Shown here one piece after another: positions 50,488-63,400 of a DNA stretch of 64,000 nt. The stretch is from Hymenoscyphus infarciens. Lineage: Eukaryota > Ascomycota > Leotiomycetes > Helotiales > Helotiaceae. A program made the position numbers and the translations under genes. The stretch spans positions 62,001-126,000 of the forward strand of contig LLCB01000240.1 of assembly GCA_001414345.1 (NCBI GenBank), in the 5' to 3' direction. The notes under the pieces are model-generated. The model saw nothing but the letters and a program-made list of their open reading frames with translations, was not told where the DNA came from and did not search any database. Each line of letters opens with the position of its first letter. The stretch's first letter is position 1.

Positions 50488-53400
50488 CGCGACTGTGTCT
50501 TAATGTCCAACAGCGTTTCCTTGCTCGAGAATGAGGGTTTAGCCAGCAAGCTGAGGATGGAGCTCAAATCGGGAGAGGCGATTGTATGTCTCGATCGTGG
50601 AATGAAGTTATTCCGTGGGAGGTGCGTTGTCGGGCGATAGTTGGGGTTGGCGCGGCTGCACCAATGCAGCAGAGCAGACAGGCAAGGCTCTGGACGACTG
50701 GACGGGACTGTATTCACTCGGAGGTAGTCTGGCGATCAGGGAAAACTATTCAGCTGGTAGTTTCATTCTGCGACAACGAGAGGAGGGCCAGTTCTGGCCG
50801 TGGGACTGCGGGAGGGAAGTGGTTTGAAGCAAAAAAAAACCCTTTTGGGTAGGTAGGTAGGTGTAGGTCCCGTAGTGGGGTGTGTCGCTTACGATAGAGA
50901 TTAGACCGAGGCGACGCGACGTGCAAGTAAGACAAGCAACCTGAAGATACGGAGTGGTGTAAAGTAGGACGTCGGACGAACTTGTTGTAGTGTAGCCTCG
51001 ACGGACCACTTCACTTGTAATCAAGTATCAATTGGACAATTCCTCTGCTCCAGTAGTGGAAAGAAAAAAATGGTGTGGGGATGGGCGCGGCGCAGACAAG
51101 AAAAACGACTCTGAGCAATTGTTTAAGTACCAGGTATGCGGTCGCTGGCGGGGAGTGGGAGGGCAAAGTGGAAGACGGAAGGCTTGATCCTGGTGTCCTG
51201 GGGAGTTGATGTGGCTTGCTGTGGTAGAGTGGGATGCAAGTACGAGTAGCTTCAGACGTCACCTCAGTTCCAAAACGACAAGAGACGACTTGTCGACCTG
51301 TCGATAGAAGAACAGATGGGATGTGGTGCAGATGCAGATGCAGATGAAACAGAAGGTTAGCAGCATCTCACATGCAGTCAAGTTCGCCATATTTCGACAA
51401 GTAGAGTACGTACTGCTGTAGAGGACTCTCGGTACGCATCCCGTCCCTTCTTCACCCGTTACTACTTTAGCACTTACCGGCTTCTCCTTTTGCGTAATAG
51501 CGCGGGGGTTGCGAGATCCAAAGCTGGCGCGCCTCTTCTGCTTTCAGCCACAATCACCATCACCATCACCATACACTACCCGACGTTCTGCGGGGGTTGG
51601 TCGTATGCAGGTGAGCTACCAACATCCAATCTCAAAGCCCTTGAGCTCTCCCTCTTCCCTCTCCTCTCAAAACCGCACGCAATACAGTATCTCTTTCCTC
51701 AACTCTATAGAGCGAGTGTATAAATTTAGAACGAGGCGATCAATACATCAACATCTTCCTCTCCGAAGCATCCACCATACCCACACCTCAAGGCACTTCC
51801 GTTGGTTCTGATCACTGCGACCAAACGCCCACACTCCATGGTACCTGGTCATCAGCAGCCTTGCATATCCCACAAACACCAAATTGGCCATTCAAACTGC
51901 CTGTATATCATGCACACAAACTAGCGGCATTTTCCTCTGCAGATTCCTGCGCCGGCTGTCATTCCCAGGACCAACAAGCCTTGAAAACTCCTCGTCGATG
52001 GGCACCATTAATATGGAGCAATCCCAGAGTCCCTACAATACAATAGTCAATCTCATGTTTGAAATCTTCTGACATCGGATCAACTATTCCCAACCCGCCA
52101 AGAAACCTTTGCACCAAGAACGAGCAGCATCGCGTTGGGGTTGGCTGTCCGTCATCGACGTGAAACTTCTCACCCCAACAAGGCATTGTCTTAATGATTC
52201 AATAGTCCCATTACTCGGGAACCTTTGGGGCAAAAGTTTGGGAAAAGGGAAAATCTGCTGATGTCCACGGCTTCAACAGGCAAATTACCCCCAGGAAGCT
52301 GGAAGGCCTGATGACGGCTTCCCCGATCACAAGCGCCACCTCTCAAGCCTCCATCATGTGAGGGAAAGGATGGAATCCTTGCAATGGAAGACATGATGAG
52401 CTTCCAGAAGGCTTCCAGAAGGACTTCTTGACGTGGGGGAGAATATGGTCGTCAGAAATCAACGAATCAGAAGCGCCAGTTCGCCCACGCTTCAAATCCA
52501 ATTTTGGGAAAATTTTCACCTCAGCCACTATTGTGAAACATTGCCCCCCCTTTGGACACTACCAAGTAAGCGAAAGTTCACACTCACTGAAGGATTTTGG
52601 AAATGCTGAAATGCTTCTCTTAAATCTTTCAAGTGCCCGCTACTTGATCATGCTCTCCAGTCTCCCCGAAGGCATATAGACTTGGTTATGATACCATGTG
52701 TAACTGCAATGTGTTGGCACCTATCTAACTGTAATTGTTTGAGAGAAGAGTTGGTTTTGTTTTTGATGTTCTTTTCGCGTCAAGAATTTCCCCGTACACG
52801 TTTGGATTGCCGACGGCACAGGATGAGCTACATCACTTGCGCTACTGTTGGAAAGCCTATCCATACTTCAACCGGCAACCAGCATGGTAATTTGAATATG
52901 TTATGCTTTTGTAATAGTTCTGATTTCTCCTTAAACATGCAGTTGCTTGTTTGCCTCTTCCTTTCATACTCGTATTCAAATGCTATCATTGGCTTTTGCA
53001 GGTTTGCGAGCTGCTGGGGGAAAAACTACGCGATTAGTTAGTGGGAATACCCTCTGGTGATTTGCTTTCGAACGTTGTGGGGGTAAGCGGTGGTCTCGAC
53101 CTGTGACCTTCCAATCTTTGGCTTAAGACCCCGGGGACTTTCTTCTCAATTGTGGCGTATTGGTCTGGGATTTGCTATCCGTCAGCAGGTCATCTGAAAC
53201 AGGCAGCTGTAATCTATTGTAGCAAGCCAAAGGGAGACACATAAATAATCCTAAATGATCTTCGTGTTCTATTTCTCCTGAAATATCTTGCGAGAAACAC
53301 TTAGTCTAAATATATTTAGTGAGTTGGACTTACATTCTTCTGTCTTTCTATTGTTCTTTTGTTTCCTATTGTCAACTGGGCTAGCATTGGGTGGAGGCTG

Positions 53401-54447
53401 ACAACGGTCATTCACCGTAAAAGCATGCCCTTTCTTCAAAAGCTATCCTTTACACTGTACTGCTATTGTCTTCAGCATGTTTTGTCATAATATACAAGAA
53501 AAGACTATAACATAATTTACAAGAGAAGACTATAACATAATTTTGAAAAATAAAGGCTGTTCATAATTTTGTATTTGGTTTCCTGCAATTTGCCTAACTA
53601 TCAGAAATCGTATTGCATTTCACTTCTTTACTTCCTTTGGGCAAAACGTGGCCAACTCTTGCTAGTGAATTACGAAAAGTCTACAAAATCGCGTGTTCAC
53701 GTGATTCTCCTTTCCAACGCTCTTTAAGTGATTCCCAATAGAGAACAATTGGCCTCAAAGTGGGTCCTCTCTATTGTCTAGCTATTTAGTGCAGATGAAC
53801 CGACCAGAATCAAGAGCAATCATCTGCTTACAAACTTTCATCAAGAAACCACCACTAGTCAGTACAATCATCAGGTCAATCACTGACGCAAAAATCCGGC
53901 CTCAAAAAGCCGGACTTTTCTGTTCCATATCAGACTGGGCCAGCAACCACCAACCAACTGCTCCTTCAACCTTCTCTCTGCAATCTCCAAGTCTCATCAA
54001 CCCCTTTCTCACCTCAATCATTAGCTCTTGGGCAAGTCATCTTTGGAAGACTTTGCTACCAGAATTCTCGGCTAATGAGCCATCGCAATTAAGACACTTC
54101 AAGCTACCAAGCCACAGCGACTTGTTTCTGTCTTCAGACACGCATCCACAAGGACTATCAGGGTCTTAAAGGAGAGAGCATCAGTAAGTCATCCACGTAT
54201 TTCCTTCTCCTAGTTCACAGCCACTTTGCGCTATTCCTCCAGGTTGCCTTGAAGGCCACCCTGCAACAAGCTAACTTATTGGAACTCCGTAGAGTCTTCA
54301 GCAATCTTCGAGCAAGCGTTTTCAACCCCTTACCATGCTGTCTTCTTAAGACGGCAAATCGACTCCAAGGGCAGCATTCTCTCCAAGTCTTGATCGCCTC
54401 TCCCCAACAACACTTCAACCAATACTCCCTCGAACGAGTCCGCCGAA
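50488..54447. promoter_or_regulatory. Long intergenic region between divergent genes
   Basis: About 4 kb with no supported gene. The left part is the bHLH promoter and leader, with a GTAG run near 50848-50864 and trinucleotide runs near 51330 (GATGCA) and 51555 (CACCAT). A 131-codon plus-strand frame at 53774-54169 is Ser/Pro-rich and probably leader of the next gene. A 25-bp duplication at 53493-53542 is listed separately. Confidence 0.45.
53493..53542. repeat. 25-bp direct tandem duplication
   Basis: Two adjacent copies of a 25-bp unit beginning TACAAGAAAAGACTATAAC and TACAAGAGAAGACTATAAC, with a single internal difference. The region is AT-rich. Confidence 0.85.
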
Positions 54448-55524
54448 ATGCTTTCCCACAAATCCATCGCAATGACTTCGAAGTACCCGGTCAACAAGCA
54501 CGTCATTCCCAACGGTGAAAAGTCTAATCTGTCAGCTGATGGTCAACAATCTGGTGGACAGAATGGCGAGGAATCTGATACTACATATGTGGTACTCACA
54601 AATTTCACATGCTTCTCCAGACTGCCCCCGGAGATTCAGGTCATGATATTTGAAGACCACCTGCGTGTCTCGACGATAGTTGGCCTTGGAACTTTCAATA
54701 CACAAACTCTTAAGTACCAGCATGCACCGAACCTCACAAACCAGCTGCGGTTCGTCAACAAGCTCGCACGGAAGGCATGTGAAAATTTTACAAAATCGTT
54801 TTACCAACCGGAACAGAATTCTACGCCACGAATCCGTCTCAATCCGGAAATTGATACTCTTTGGGTTACAGACGCAGAGCGAACAACTTGGGAGTCACTC
54901 ACCCAGCATACCTATGATGACATGAACGGCATTCCAAAGACTGATGTCTATGGCACTCTAGCGTGGAATGTCAAGCGCATGGCAATTCCAGCATATATGT
55001 GGTATGAACTCAACAAACGACGACCAGTGGTTGGTGACCACCACCGGTTGAACTCCTTGGACATTGTCAAGTTTTCCCTCTCAGAGCTTTTTATTGTTGT
55101 AAAGGCCGATAAGGTTGGCAAGGGTGACCAGGCCGAGATTGTTGAAGCTTCAGAACCATCAATATCCTGTATATCTGTGAACAAATCGAATGGTCGGGTG
55201 TCTCGGCATTTTTCAACACGGTTGGTTGGAAATTATAAGGAGAGAGAGGTGCAAGAGAGAGAGATTTTGCTGGATGGCGCAGAAAGATACCGTGAGTGGT
55301 ATAAGAATGCTGCCAAGATGGAGGCTGCCAGTGGTAAGTTTATCTCCTACTCATTTTCTTTCGGAACCGGTGACTTCAGGATGGAACGCTAACTATGCAT
55401 GTCGACAGGATTGGACAGTTTTGGAGATGGAGACATGTTTGCCGGCAAACAACCAGTTGTGGCGGACGATTGGCAACCACCTACCATTAAATTCGTGGAG
55501 ATTGTCAAGATGAAGAAGAGCTAA
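54448..55524 (+). CDS. 2EXR/F-box-like domain protein
   Basis: Two exons (54448-55333 and 55409-55524) around a 75-nt intron encode 333 aa. The segment at about 52-72, FTCFSRLPPEIQVMIFEDHL, is the opening motif of the fungal 2EXR family (F-box-like: F..F..LP.EI...I). The following text, TNQLRFVNKLARKACENF and DTLWVTDAERTTW, fits the same family, which is widely expanded in filamentous ascomycetes and of unknown function. The C-terminus contains charged helices and ends IKFVEIVKMKKS. A second in-frame ATG eight codons in, also in good context, could be the true start. It stands alone in a gene-poor region. Confidence 0.88.
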
Positions 55525-57229
55525 AACATCAGCTAAGAATCTGGAAAGCTACCAGCTTGGGCTAGTGGCAATGACTCCACGGTGCATTGACGGCCTCGAG
55601 ATTACGACCTGTATTTACGCGTCCAAACTTCAACCAACAATTGTGTTGGCCTTGTCTGTTTCCTCCTGAGATTCGAAAAAAAGACAAGAAGTTCCTGGAG
55701 GAGAGCACAGATATTTAATTGGATTTTCACGGCTTCTGCGAGACTGGATAGAGTCAACATCTGGGATGGCTCTGAAAACGATATATTGTTAGGCACCAAA
55801 AGTCAGGGAGTCTGGAAGAGTAATGGGACGTGCTTTATCCAAAAATAATAAGTTTTTTTTTAGCAAAAAGAGTTTGTAATATCGTGGTGTCATTGATGTT
55901 GATTGATACCCACTTCCCATGTACGAAGCAAAGGGGGTAATATCCCTTTCCTTCCTCTATTTTAGTATCTTAAGTATATAGAGAACCTCGCGGATGTATT
56001 GGTAATTGGAGTAATTGAATTTTTTAAGGGAGAACACAGCTTGAGAGGCTTGGATTCAAGAGATTCGGGCTCTATTTTGCGAACAGCATCTCGCGGAATG
56101 GACAATAAAAGTGGCAGTAGATAACTCTTGCTATCCTGACTTTCACTCATCGTTTGAAGTAGCAACCCAAACATTCCCCGAGAAGTGAATTCATTGCTGG
56201 AAAAGATCTAGGTCTAACTCCTCCCGAGCTTTTTAGGAGAAGAACTTGATTTGCCCTAGAAGTTTGTAATAACGAGAGATGGGTAGGCAGGTACGAACCT
56301 GCAGTGTTTAATAGCATTTAACACGAACCTCTCTGTGTTGCCGTGGGGAATCTAGAATAGTTTTAGATATCACTTGGGAAGTTTTAGCGGAAGCAGAAAC
56401 CCAACTTCGTAAACTTTCTCGGTCGGGGAAGCATTATCTCTGTCCTAGCATCTGTTCGTAACCAACGTTTCTCGTATGTAGGAATGTTTCATATCAAAAG
56501 CTATTATTCTACGGACCCGGGACAATGAAAGCAATTTAACAGGGTGGCCTAAGAAAATTGAATTTTAATAATTGAATTTCGCAAGTATTTCTTGCTTGAA
56601 GTCTTCTTGTAAATCTTCTCTTTTCGTCTAATTCTTCTGAACTTTTAGTGTATTATATTTTCCTAGACGGATAGGAACGATGGAATGGTCTTTTATATTA
56701 TTTAGTTTACCTAGGTGTCTCCAGAAGAGGTGTCTTCCACTGACACACAAAAGCTTTCAACAAAGTTAAAGTCAAAACCCTCTGCTCCTTGGACAAAATT
56801 TCGTTCTAGGAATGCTTGCCAGCGGCTTCACCCTTCTCTAGCAAGTCTCGCTCCTGCCTTCAAAGTAAGCGAGTCATATTTGAGGCCCTCTCTTTTGTTT
56901 TCGGTCTTTCCATCATACTACAACTTTTCATACAACTTATTTTTAACACCTTCCTTCTATCACCGACTTCGGGAGCAGTTCTCAGCAGCCTTCGACTCGA
57001 CGAGACAACCAAAGCAAGTCCACGAGTACCCAGTAGGACTGAAGACTGAACTACCACCTTCAAATTGCAACCACAAGAAGGGAGACCATTGGCGGAGTTC
57101 ACTTTCTTTTGTTACATCTTCGGATCACTAAAGATTCATCTAAAACAAACAATACACACAATCTCTGGACAGTAAGTTTTCCTTCGAGTAATTTTGGTTT
57201 GTTTGATAATGCTAATGTGTTTACTGTAG
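55525..57229. other. AT-rich intergenic region, no gene seen
   Basis: About 1.7 kb with many T/A runs. A frame at 56715-57131 lacks family character. A GTAAGT..GCTAATG..TGTAG segment at 57172-57229 looks like an intron preceding the decayed region to the right. Confidence 0.4.
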
Positions 57230-58414
57230 TATCTTCATCAGCCGCACAGGGTATAGATATCAGCAAATCCATTTTCAAAGTTGTGGGCAAGAAAGTCTAT
57301 TTGCTAGGCGGGGGTAGTTATACTATAATGCCTGGAAACTTCTCAGGCGCAACGAGTGCAAACCCCAACCTCCCGCAATTGCCATTTAATAACGCGGACA
57401 AAGAAGCGATCCCCCCATAAACTTACGCCATCTCCTGACGATATTAACGAAGTGATTCTTGATGACAGAAGCAAGGTTTCTCGGAAGCTCTACATTCAAT
57501 TGCGGGAACACAATCGCACAGATTGGGTTGAAGGAACAAGTTTCCTGACATTGGAAGGTGGCGGGCAGATGTCCTTGAAGGCCTATAGGGGATTTTCACC
57601 ACACAAGAGAGCCATTGAGAATGAATTGAAAAGTCTCGACGGCGGTGAGATCTGTACTAAATTCATCTCTCACCAATACAAAAGCTAATAATGTATTCGA
57701 GGAAACCAAGCACTAAAGAATTTCTCAAAAAAATTAAGGAGCTTTGACAAGAAGAGGTGATATTCTTGCCGGTATGGAAGAGGGATTTGATGAAGGAGAT
57801 TGGAAACAATGCCTGCTTGCTTCCTTTCAACAAAAGAATCTCTGCACTACAATCGATGAACCGGCATGCAATCTTTCTACGAAAATCTTTAGGGATCTCA
57901 TGCTGCGGAGGTCGTGTATAGAAAGGGCCACCTGGTGGGGCCTTCAATACAAGCAAGGCTGTTACAGGATCTGAGCTCAAGAAATCAGAGACGAGTTTGT
58001 TGGAAAGTACCACCCACAGGAAGACAGATTGAAAAAAGTTTACGAGGGTCTAGCGAAGCATCAATTAAGCATGACCCTCGACTTAAAAAGGCGGGCCAGG
58101 TGCTACAATCCGTCCGCGAACACACCCAAAGCGAATGGAGTGAAATACAAAAGTTGGTTTCAGAGTCTGACCAAGATCAAAATGAAAGCTATGAAGCTTA
58201 CAGGAGCAGAAAGTTTTGGAACATCTTCAACATACCATCGTATATTAGCGACCGTAGAATAGCTTTCAAACAGGCTATGGTAGTATGGCGAGGTATGTAT
58301 TGTACCAACCTTCGAGACGCTGGCGGTTTTTTCCCGGAAGACTTGAAGAAACTGGAGAAACTGGAGGAGGAACTCCTGTCCCCACGGTTGTCAAGAAACT
58401 TGTTGCCAGTTTGA
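57230..58414 (+). pseudogene. Frameshifted, nonsense-broken coding region of unknown family
   Basis: Protein-like text runs across four open blocks on the plus strand in different frames: to 57420, 57421-57688, 57744 to about 58085, and about 58085-58414. A six-C run at about 57410-57416 marks the first frame change; a one-base difference there would join DKEAIP to KLTPSPDDINEVILDD. An in-frame TGA at 57972 splits RATWWGLQYKQGCYR from AQEIRDEFVGKYHPQED. Near 58085 an A5 run marks a switch to KKAGQVLQSVREHTQSEWSE. The last block ends in a Lys/Glu-rich helix. No domain is recognised. Introns or sequencing errors at homopolymers are alternatives to real decay. Confidence 0.45.
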
Positions 58415-60477
58415 CCGAACAGTGATCTTCCCCTGAAAATGGTGCTTGGTATGTGACAGTGCATGAGTCTATATCCCCCTTGAGAGATACTAATACTGGG
58501 AACAGTTCTTTCACCAGCTAGCCCCGAAATATTCTTCCTAGAATAGCGAGTCACCGCATCACCAAATACCACCACAAACGACTCACCTTACTAGATAGCC
58601 CCTTCAGTTTAGGTCGTCATCGTCGCAGCCCTCATGCCATCTTTTCCCAAGGAAGTGGAGCACTGTTTCCCCCACAAGCTTACAAGACCAAAACTTTCAA
58701 TTCATACAGCTAGAGCAGGCGGAAATAATCCGAAAATTCTTGCTTTCAAAAGTTTCCCAAATAGTTCATTACTTGAAATTATAACTATCCTTCCAACTTC
58801 GCTAAAATGCAATGTGAACCGTGTATGCTCAAAAAGTAGGTACTCCTTCTGGTAACCAACAAAGAGATAGTGAGAGAAAAAGAGACATCCATCTCCCCAA
58901 TCTTGATCAAAAACAAGTGAGCTCAATTTATTAATTTCAATTTTTGTGCGAGGGATCTTCAAACATTGCTCCGCTACACGTTCTCTCATTGTTACTTCAA
59001 ACCTTCTCAAACAATCGTAGCTGCTATTCAAGGAGATTTAGAACAATTAAACCCCGTAGTTTCTGGTTCTTCTAAAGCTTCTCAGAAACTACTCTGAATG
59101 ATCCTGGACTGGTTTTACAAGCTTCTTGGTAGAGGGGGTATACAGACTGAATCTCTTGCAATGTTTCAACCCAAGTTGCATAGAGATAAACATGGTTTCT
59201 CTGAGTTTGAAGAAGAATCCCAGATCAATCATAGGTCTCAATGCGGTTCTTGTTGAGTCGCCCGCCCAACAACAAAAGAGAAAAATGTACCGCATAACAT
59301 GATACACGACAGAGGTATTGAGCCAATAAAGAGGTGAAGGGAGAATACGGCATCGCACAATATTTGGTTCTCTGCGAAGTAGAGTTGCCTTGTGAGTGAT
59401 CCTAAAACTCGAAATGCTCAAGTCTCGTTAAGTAAAAGCCCCCTTTGAAATCAGTAGACGAAAATCATGGATATGATGCCTTGCCGTGGTCCCGTTAATC
59501 CTATCAAGACAAATGGATCGGCGGGCAATTCGGATATTATTGGTCTAGGTCCCCTTCAAACTGTAGACACGAGACAACGCTTGATTCTCGGCTTGAGAGG
59601 CGTAAAGGAGCCCAGGAAGCAATTGCACACTTGCCGTAATTAGCAGCTTGGAGTCATCTGTGAGTTGTCAAATTCATGAAACATAGCGGCACCTGTTGAT
59701 CGTCTTTTGAGAATAGTCCCGGAAAATGGTATCGCCGCCGCGGTTTCTCGCAGGAGCTCAGGGCAGTGAGAGCCGGGAACCAGCTGCCTGCAGCAATCCA
59801 AATCAGGGTCCGAGCTCAGGCGCTTCGGCTCTATCATTCGCTAGAAATAAAATCTCCCCAATAATCCAAGGACCTTTCCAGTGCCTCCGATTGTGACCAG
59901 CATATCCTCTCTGGTTCCTACTTACCATCGCATTCGAAAATCATAGCATTGATCACTAGCACGTCGCATCAGCTATCGTCCGACACGCCCGCGATCGATA
60001 CACCACGAGGAATCATTGTGGTCAAGAAAGTACCAGCAACCTACCTATAAATCCCGTCACAACCCCGAACACCACAGTCGCGCAACCTTGGAACATCGCC
60101 AGTCGCGTATTCGCCCAGTCAAGCTCGCGCGCCCATCGATCCAGAAATAGGCGGTGTACAGAGTCACTACAGCACAAGAAACAAGCACGGTGTAAGTGGC
60201 GACCCCAAGAAAGAGGATCAGCAGTCATCTGTTCACCATGCCATGGTGCACGGCGTTCGTTGGGTTGGGGATTAATAGCGGAGATATTAATTTACACCTG
60301 GTCGCGCCGTTCGTGACGTGTCGCTGCCGGTTGGCTCCTCAAGACTGCAGGTCCCAATTGCTTCGTACATCACTGGGCAGTGTTGCGATTTCATGATCAA
60401 TCTTCTCGGAATCTCGCTAATATCGTTTCTGCAGTAGTCTCCGCCAGCTAGTTTAATTAATCCAAACCTCCGTCACT
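58415..60477. other. Intergenic region upstream of the coiled-coil gene
   Basis: About 2 kb without a confirmed gene. Between 59640 and 60235 the minus strand carries GC-richer frames, one with a hydrophobic stretch, that might belong to a small spliced gene. I could not build a consistent model. The last 200 bp are the probable leader of the next gene. Confidence 0.4.
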
Positions 60478-63400
60478 ATGGCCGAAGTCGAAAACCCAGT
60501 CGTCCCTCCCCAGGATGAAACTCCAGCCGAGATCCAATCCAACGATGAGGCTACTCCAGTGGCATCAGAAGTTGATACCGAGACGGACAAGGAGGCTCCT
60601 CCGAAGGAGAGTGCAAATGGCGTCAAGAAGGAGACTGTGCCGCCAAAACGAGCCGGAATCTTGGGCGTAAAGAGAGCCGCCTCCTCTGCTACGAAACCCA
60701 CCTCCTCATCTGCCACTCGAACAACTGGTGGATTGACCAAACCTCCCGTTCGTTCCGTTCCCGGTTCCACCGTACGAAAACCAACAAGTGCAACTGCTCC
60801 AACATCTTCAAGTGCTTCACATAGATCACATCCGTCGATTGGCGGTTCCGGCGATGACAAGAAGAAGCCATTGACGAGCAGCACCACACGAAGAACCTCT
60901 CTTGCTCCCTCAGGTGCACATAATTCTCCCGGAAAATCCGAATCTTTGGCTGAGAAGCGTGGAACGACTTCATCAACATCAACTGCACGGAAGCCAACCA
61001 CGTCTACCAGCTCATCAAGCCCCAAAGCTCCTGTCAAGACAGCTCCCATATCATCCAGGACTGCAGGAGCTTCTAGCACGCTTGCTAGCAGATCGGCCCC
61101 AATTTCAAAGCCATCAGCTTCTGGGCCTGTAGCTGACGCAAAGAAGAGATTGTCTGCCGTCTCTGGGCCATCTGCCACAACGAGAACCGTTCGCACAGGA
61201 ACCACTACTTCGTCTCCACCTTCGAAAGAAGTCGAACAATTGAAGACAAAATTGGCGGAGAGCGAGGCGAAGGTGGAGGAGCTCACGGCACAAATTGTCT
61301 CGTCACAGGAGAAATTGGCCGAGACAGGAAAGCAGGTCGAAGCAGAGGCAGCGCGTATCACCGAAGCAGAGGAAAATATTCGAAATGAGCATAACACGTT
61401 GGTTGAGAAGTTGCGCGAAAAACACCAAGCGGATGTGGAGGCATTGCAGGTTCAATTGGTGGAAGCTGAAAAGGCCAAGGCAGCAGCAGAGGAATCATCA
61501 GTAAAGGCCATCGAAGAGGCCCAACAGGTTGCGAGTGCGAAGGGGGCATCCGAGACAGAGGAAGCTCTGGAAAAACTCAAGTCTGAGCATGCTTCGTCGT
61601 TGGCAGCGCTTGAGGCCGAGTTATCTAGTGCGAAGCAGGCCAGCACAGCCGCACAAACCGCTGCTTCAGAACAAGAGGCAGAACTTGCTGCATTAAAATC
61701 ACAACTCGAGCAGGGAAAGACTGAACTTGATGCGTTGAAGGCAGAGCATGAGACTGCTTTGAGTTCACTCAAGGAAGCCCTCGAGGCAGAGCACGTCTTG
61801 GCAATCGAGGCTTTGAAGGCTGCACACTTGGAAGATATTTCCAAAGGCAACACGGATGTTTCCTCAACCTTTGAAAAGCAAATTGCGGAGTTGACTGAAC
61901 AACATGCCTCTACGACCAGCGAACTCCAGAAGCAAATTGAAGAAGCCACCACAGTTCGTTCTGGGCTGGAGTCGTCCCACAAAGAAAGCCTTGAAACCCA
62001 CCAAACTGAATCGAGAGCCGCTCTGTCGAAGCTTGAGGAGGAGTTGTCTAGTTTGAAGGCAAAATCCGAAGCCGACTTGGCCTCGTTGACCGAATCAACG
62101 GAGGAAAACAGCACATTGGCATCAAAACTTGAAGCTGCGCAGAAGCACTTGATATCCGCACAAGAAGACCAAAAGGCCGCAGCAGACAAGTATGAACAGT
62201 TGCAAGCCAAAGGCACCGAGGACGAGAGGTCGTTGAACTCACTTAAGGATGAACTGGCCAGCGCAAAGCAGCAGGTGGTGTCATTTCAGAAGATGATCGA
62301 AACATTTGATGAAGAAGGGCGCTCCAAGGACGAGTTGCACAACAAGTTGAAAGCAGACCTTGAACAGACTGCCAAGAATCTCGAGGAAAAGACCAAGGAG
62401 ATTGTCGAATTGCAAGGGAAGCATAAAACAGAGCAAGAACACCATCAGATTGCCCTCGAGAATATTACAAAGGACTACGAGGCTGAGATTGAAGCTCGCC
62501 AAGGCCATTCCGCTGTCAAGGAGGAATACGAGGCGCTCAAGATTAAGCATGACGAGCTTGCGAAAGCCCATGCTGACGTTACAGCATCGCACGCGGAAGC
62601 AATTGAAAAGGCAAGGCAAGAACATGCCGCTGCTGTTGCTCAATTGGATGTTGCAGAGACTGCCCACAACAAGGCCCTCGAGGAGCTCAGAGCCAGCCAC
62701 GCGAAGAATTTGGATGAGGCCCATGACAAAGCCATTACTGCTGGCCACGCTGCCAACGTAACCGAGCAAGAGCAACTCAAGGCTGTTCATGCCGAAGCCC
62801 TCAATGCCTTGCAAAGAGATTTTATTGCGAGCCAATCAACAGCATCGTCTACCGCTGAACAACTCAGAACTGCTCAAGATGCAATGAATGCCGAGATTGC
62901 AAAGTCTAAAGAGTCGCTCGCTGCCTTGGAGGTTGAGCTTGATGCGATCAAGGAAGAACTAGCAATCGAGAAGATGGCGAAATTTACGGCCGAGGCTGAA
63001 CTGGATGCTATCACTTCTAAGAAACCAGATACTTCAGAAATCGATGCTCTCCGAGTGGAACTTGAGGCTCTCAAGTCCAAGAAGCCAGATACCACTGAGG
63101 CTGACGCCCTTCGCGCTGAGTTGGAGGCTCTCAAGTCCAAGGAGCCAGACACCTCGGAAGCCGACGCTCTTCGAGCCGAGCTGGAGGCTTTGAAATCAAC
63201 GAAGCCTGATACTTCAGAAGCTGACGCTCTCCGACACGACTTGCAGACATTGAAGGACCAACACCAAGCTGCTTTGATGACTGCTCAGCAAGAATCTGCT
63301 CAGTCTACTGAGGAGCACTTAGCAACCAAGGCAGCCTTGGACAAATTTCAGGCTGAGCTGGAGAAGCAGAAATCGGAAGCTGAACAACAAGCCAAGACTT

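Noticed and set aside
56280..56345. GCAGGTACGAACCTGC palindrome, like a tRNA T-arm on the minus strand
   Set aside because: The loop has the wrong length and lacks the invariant A; no matching acceptor stem is found. It may be a chance palindrome or a badly decayed tRNA.
60453..61397. 314-codon minus-strand frame opposite the coiled-coil gene
   Set aside because: It is a shadow of the biased codon use in the Ser/Thr/Ala-rich exon on the plus strand; the plus-strand frame is far longer and properly started.
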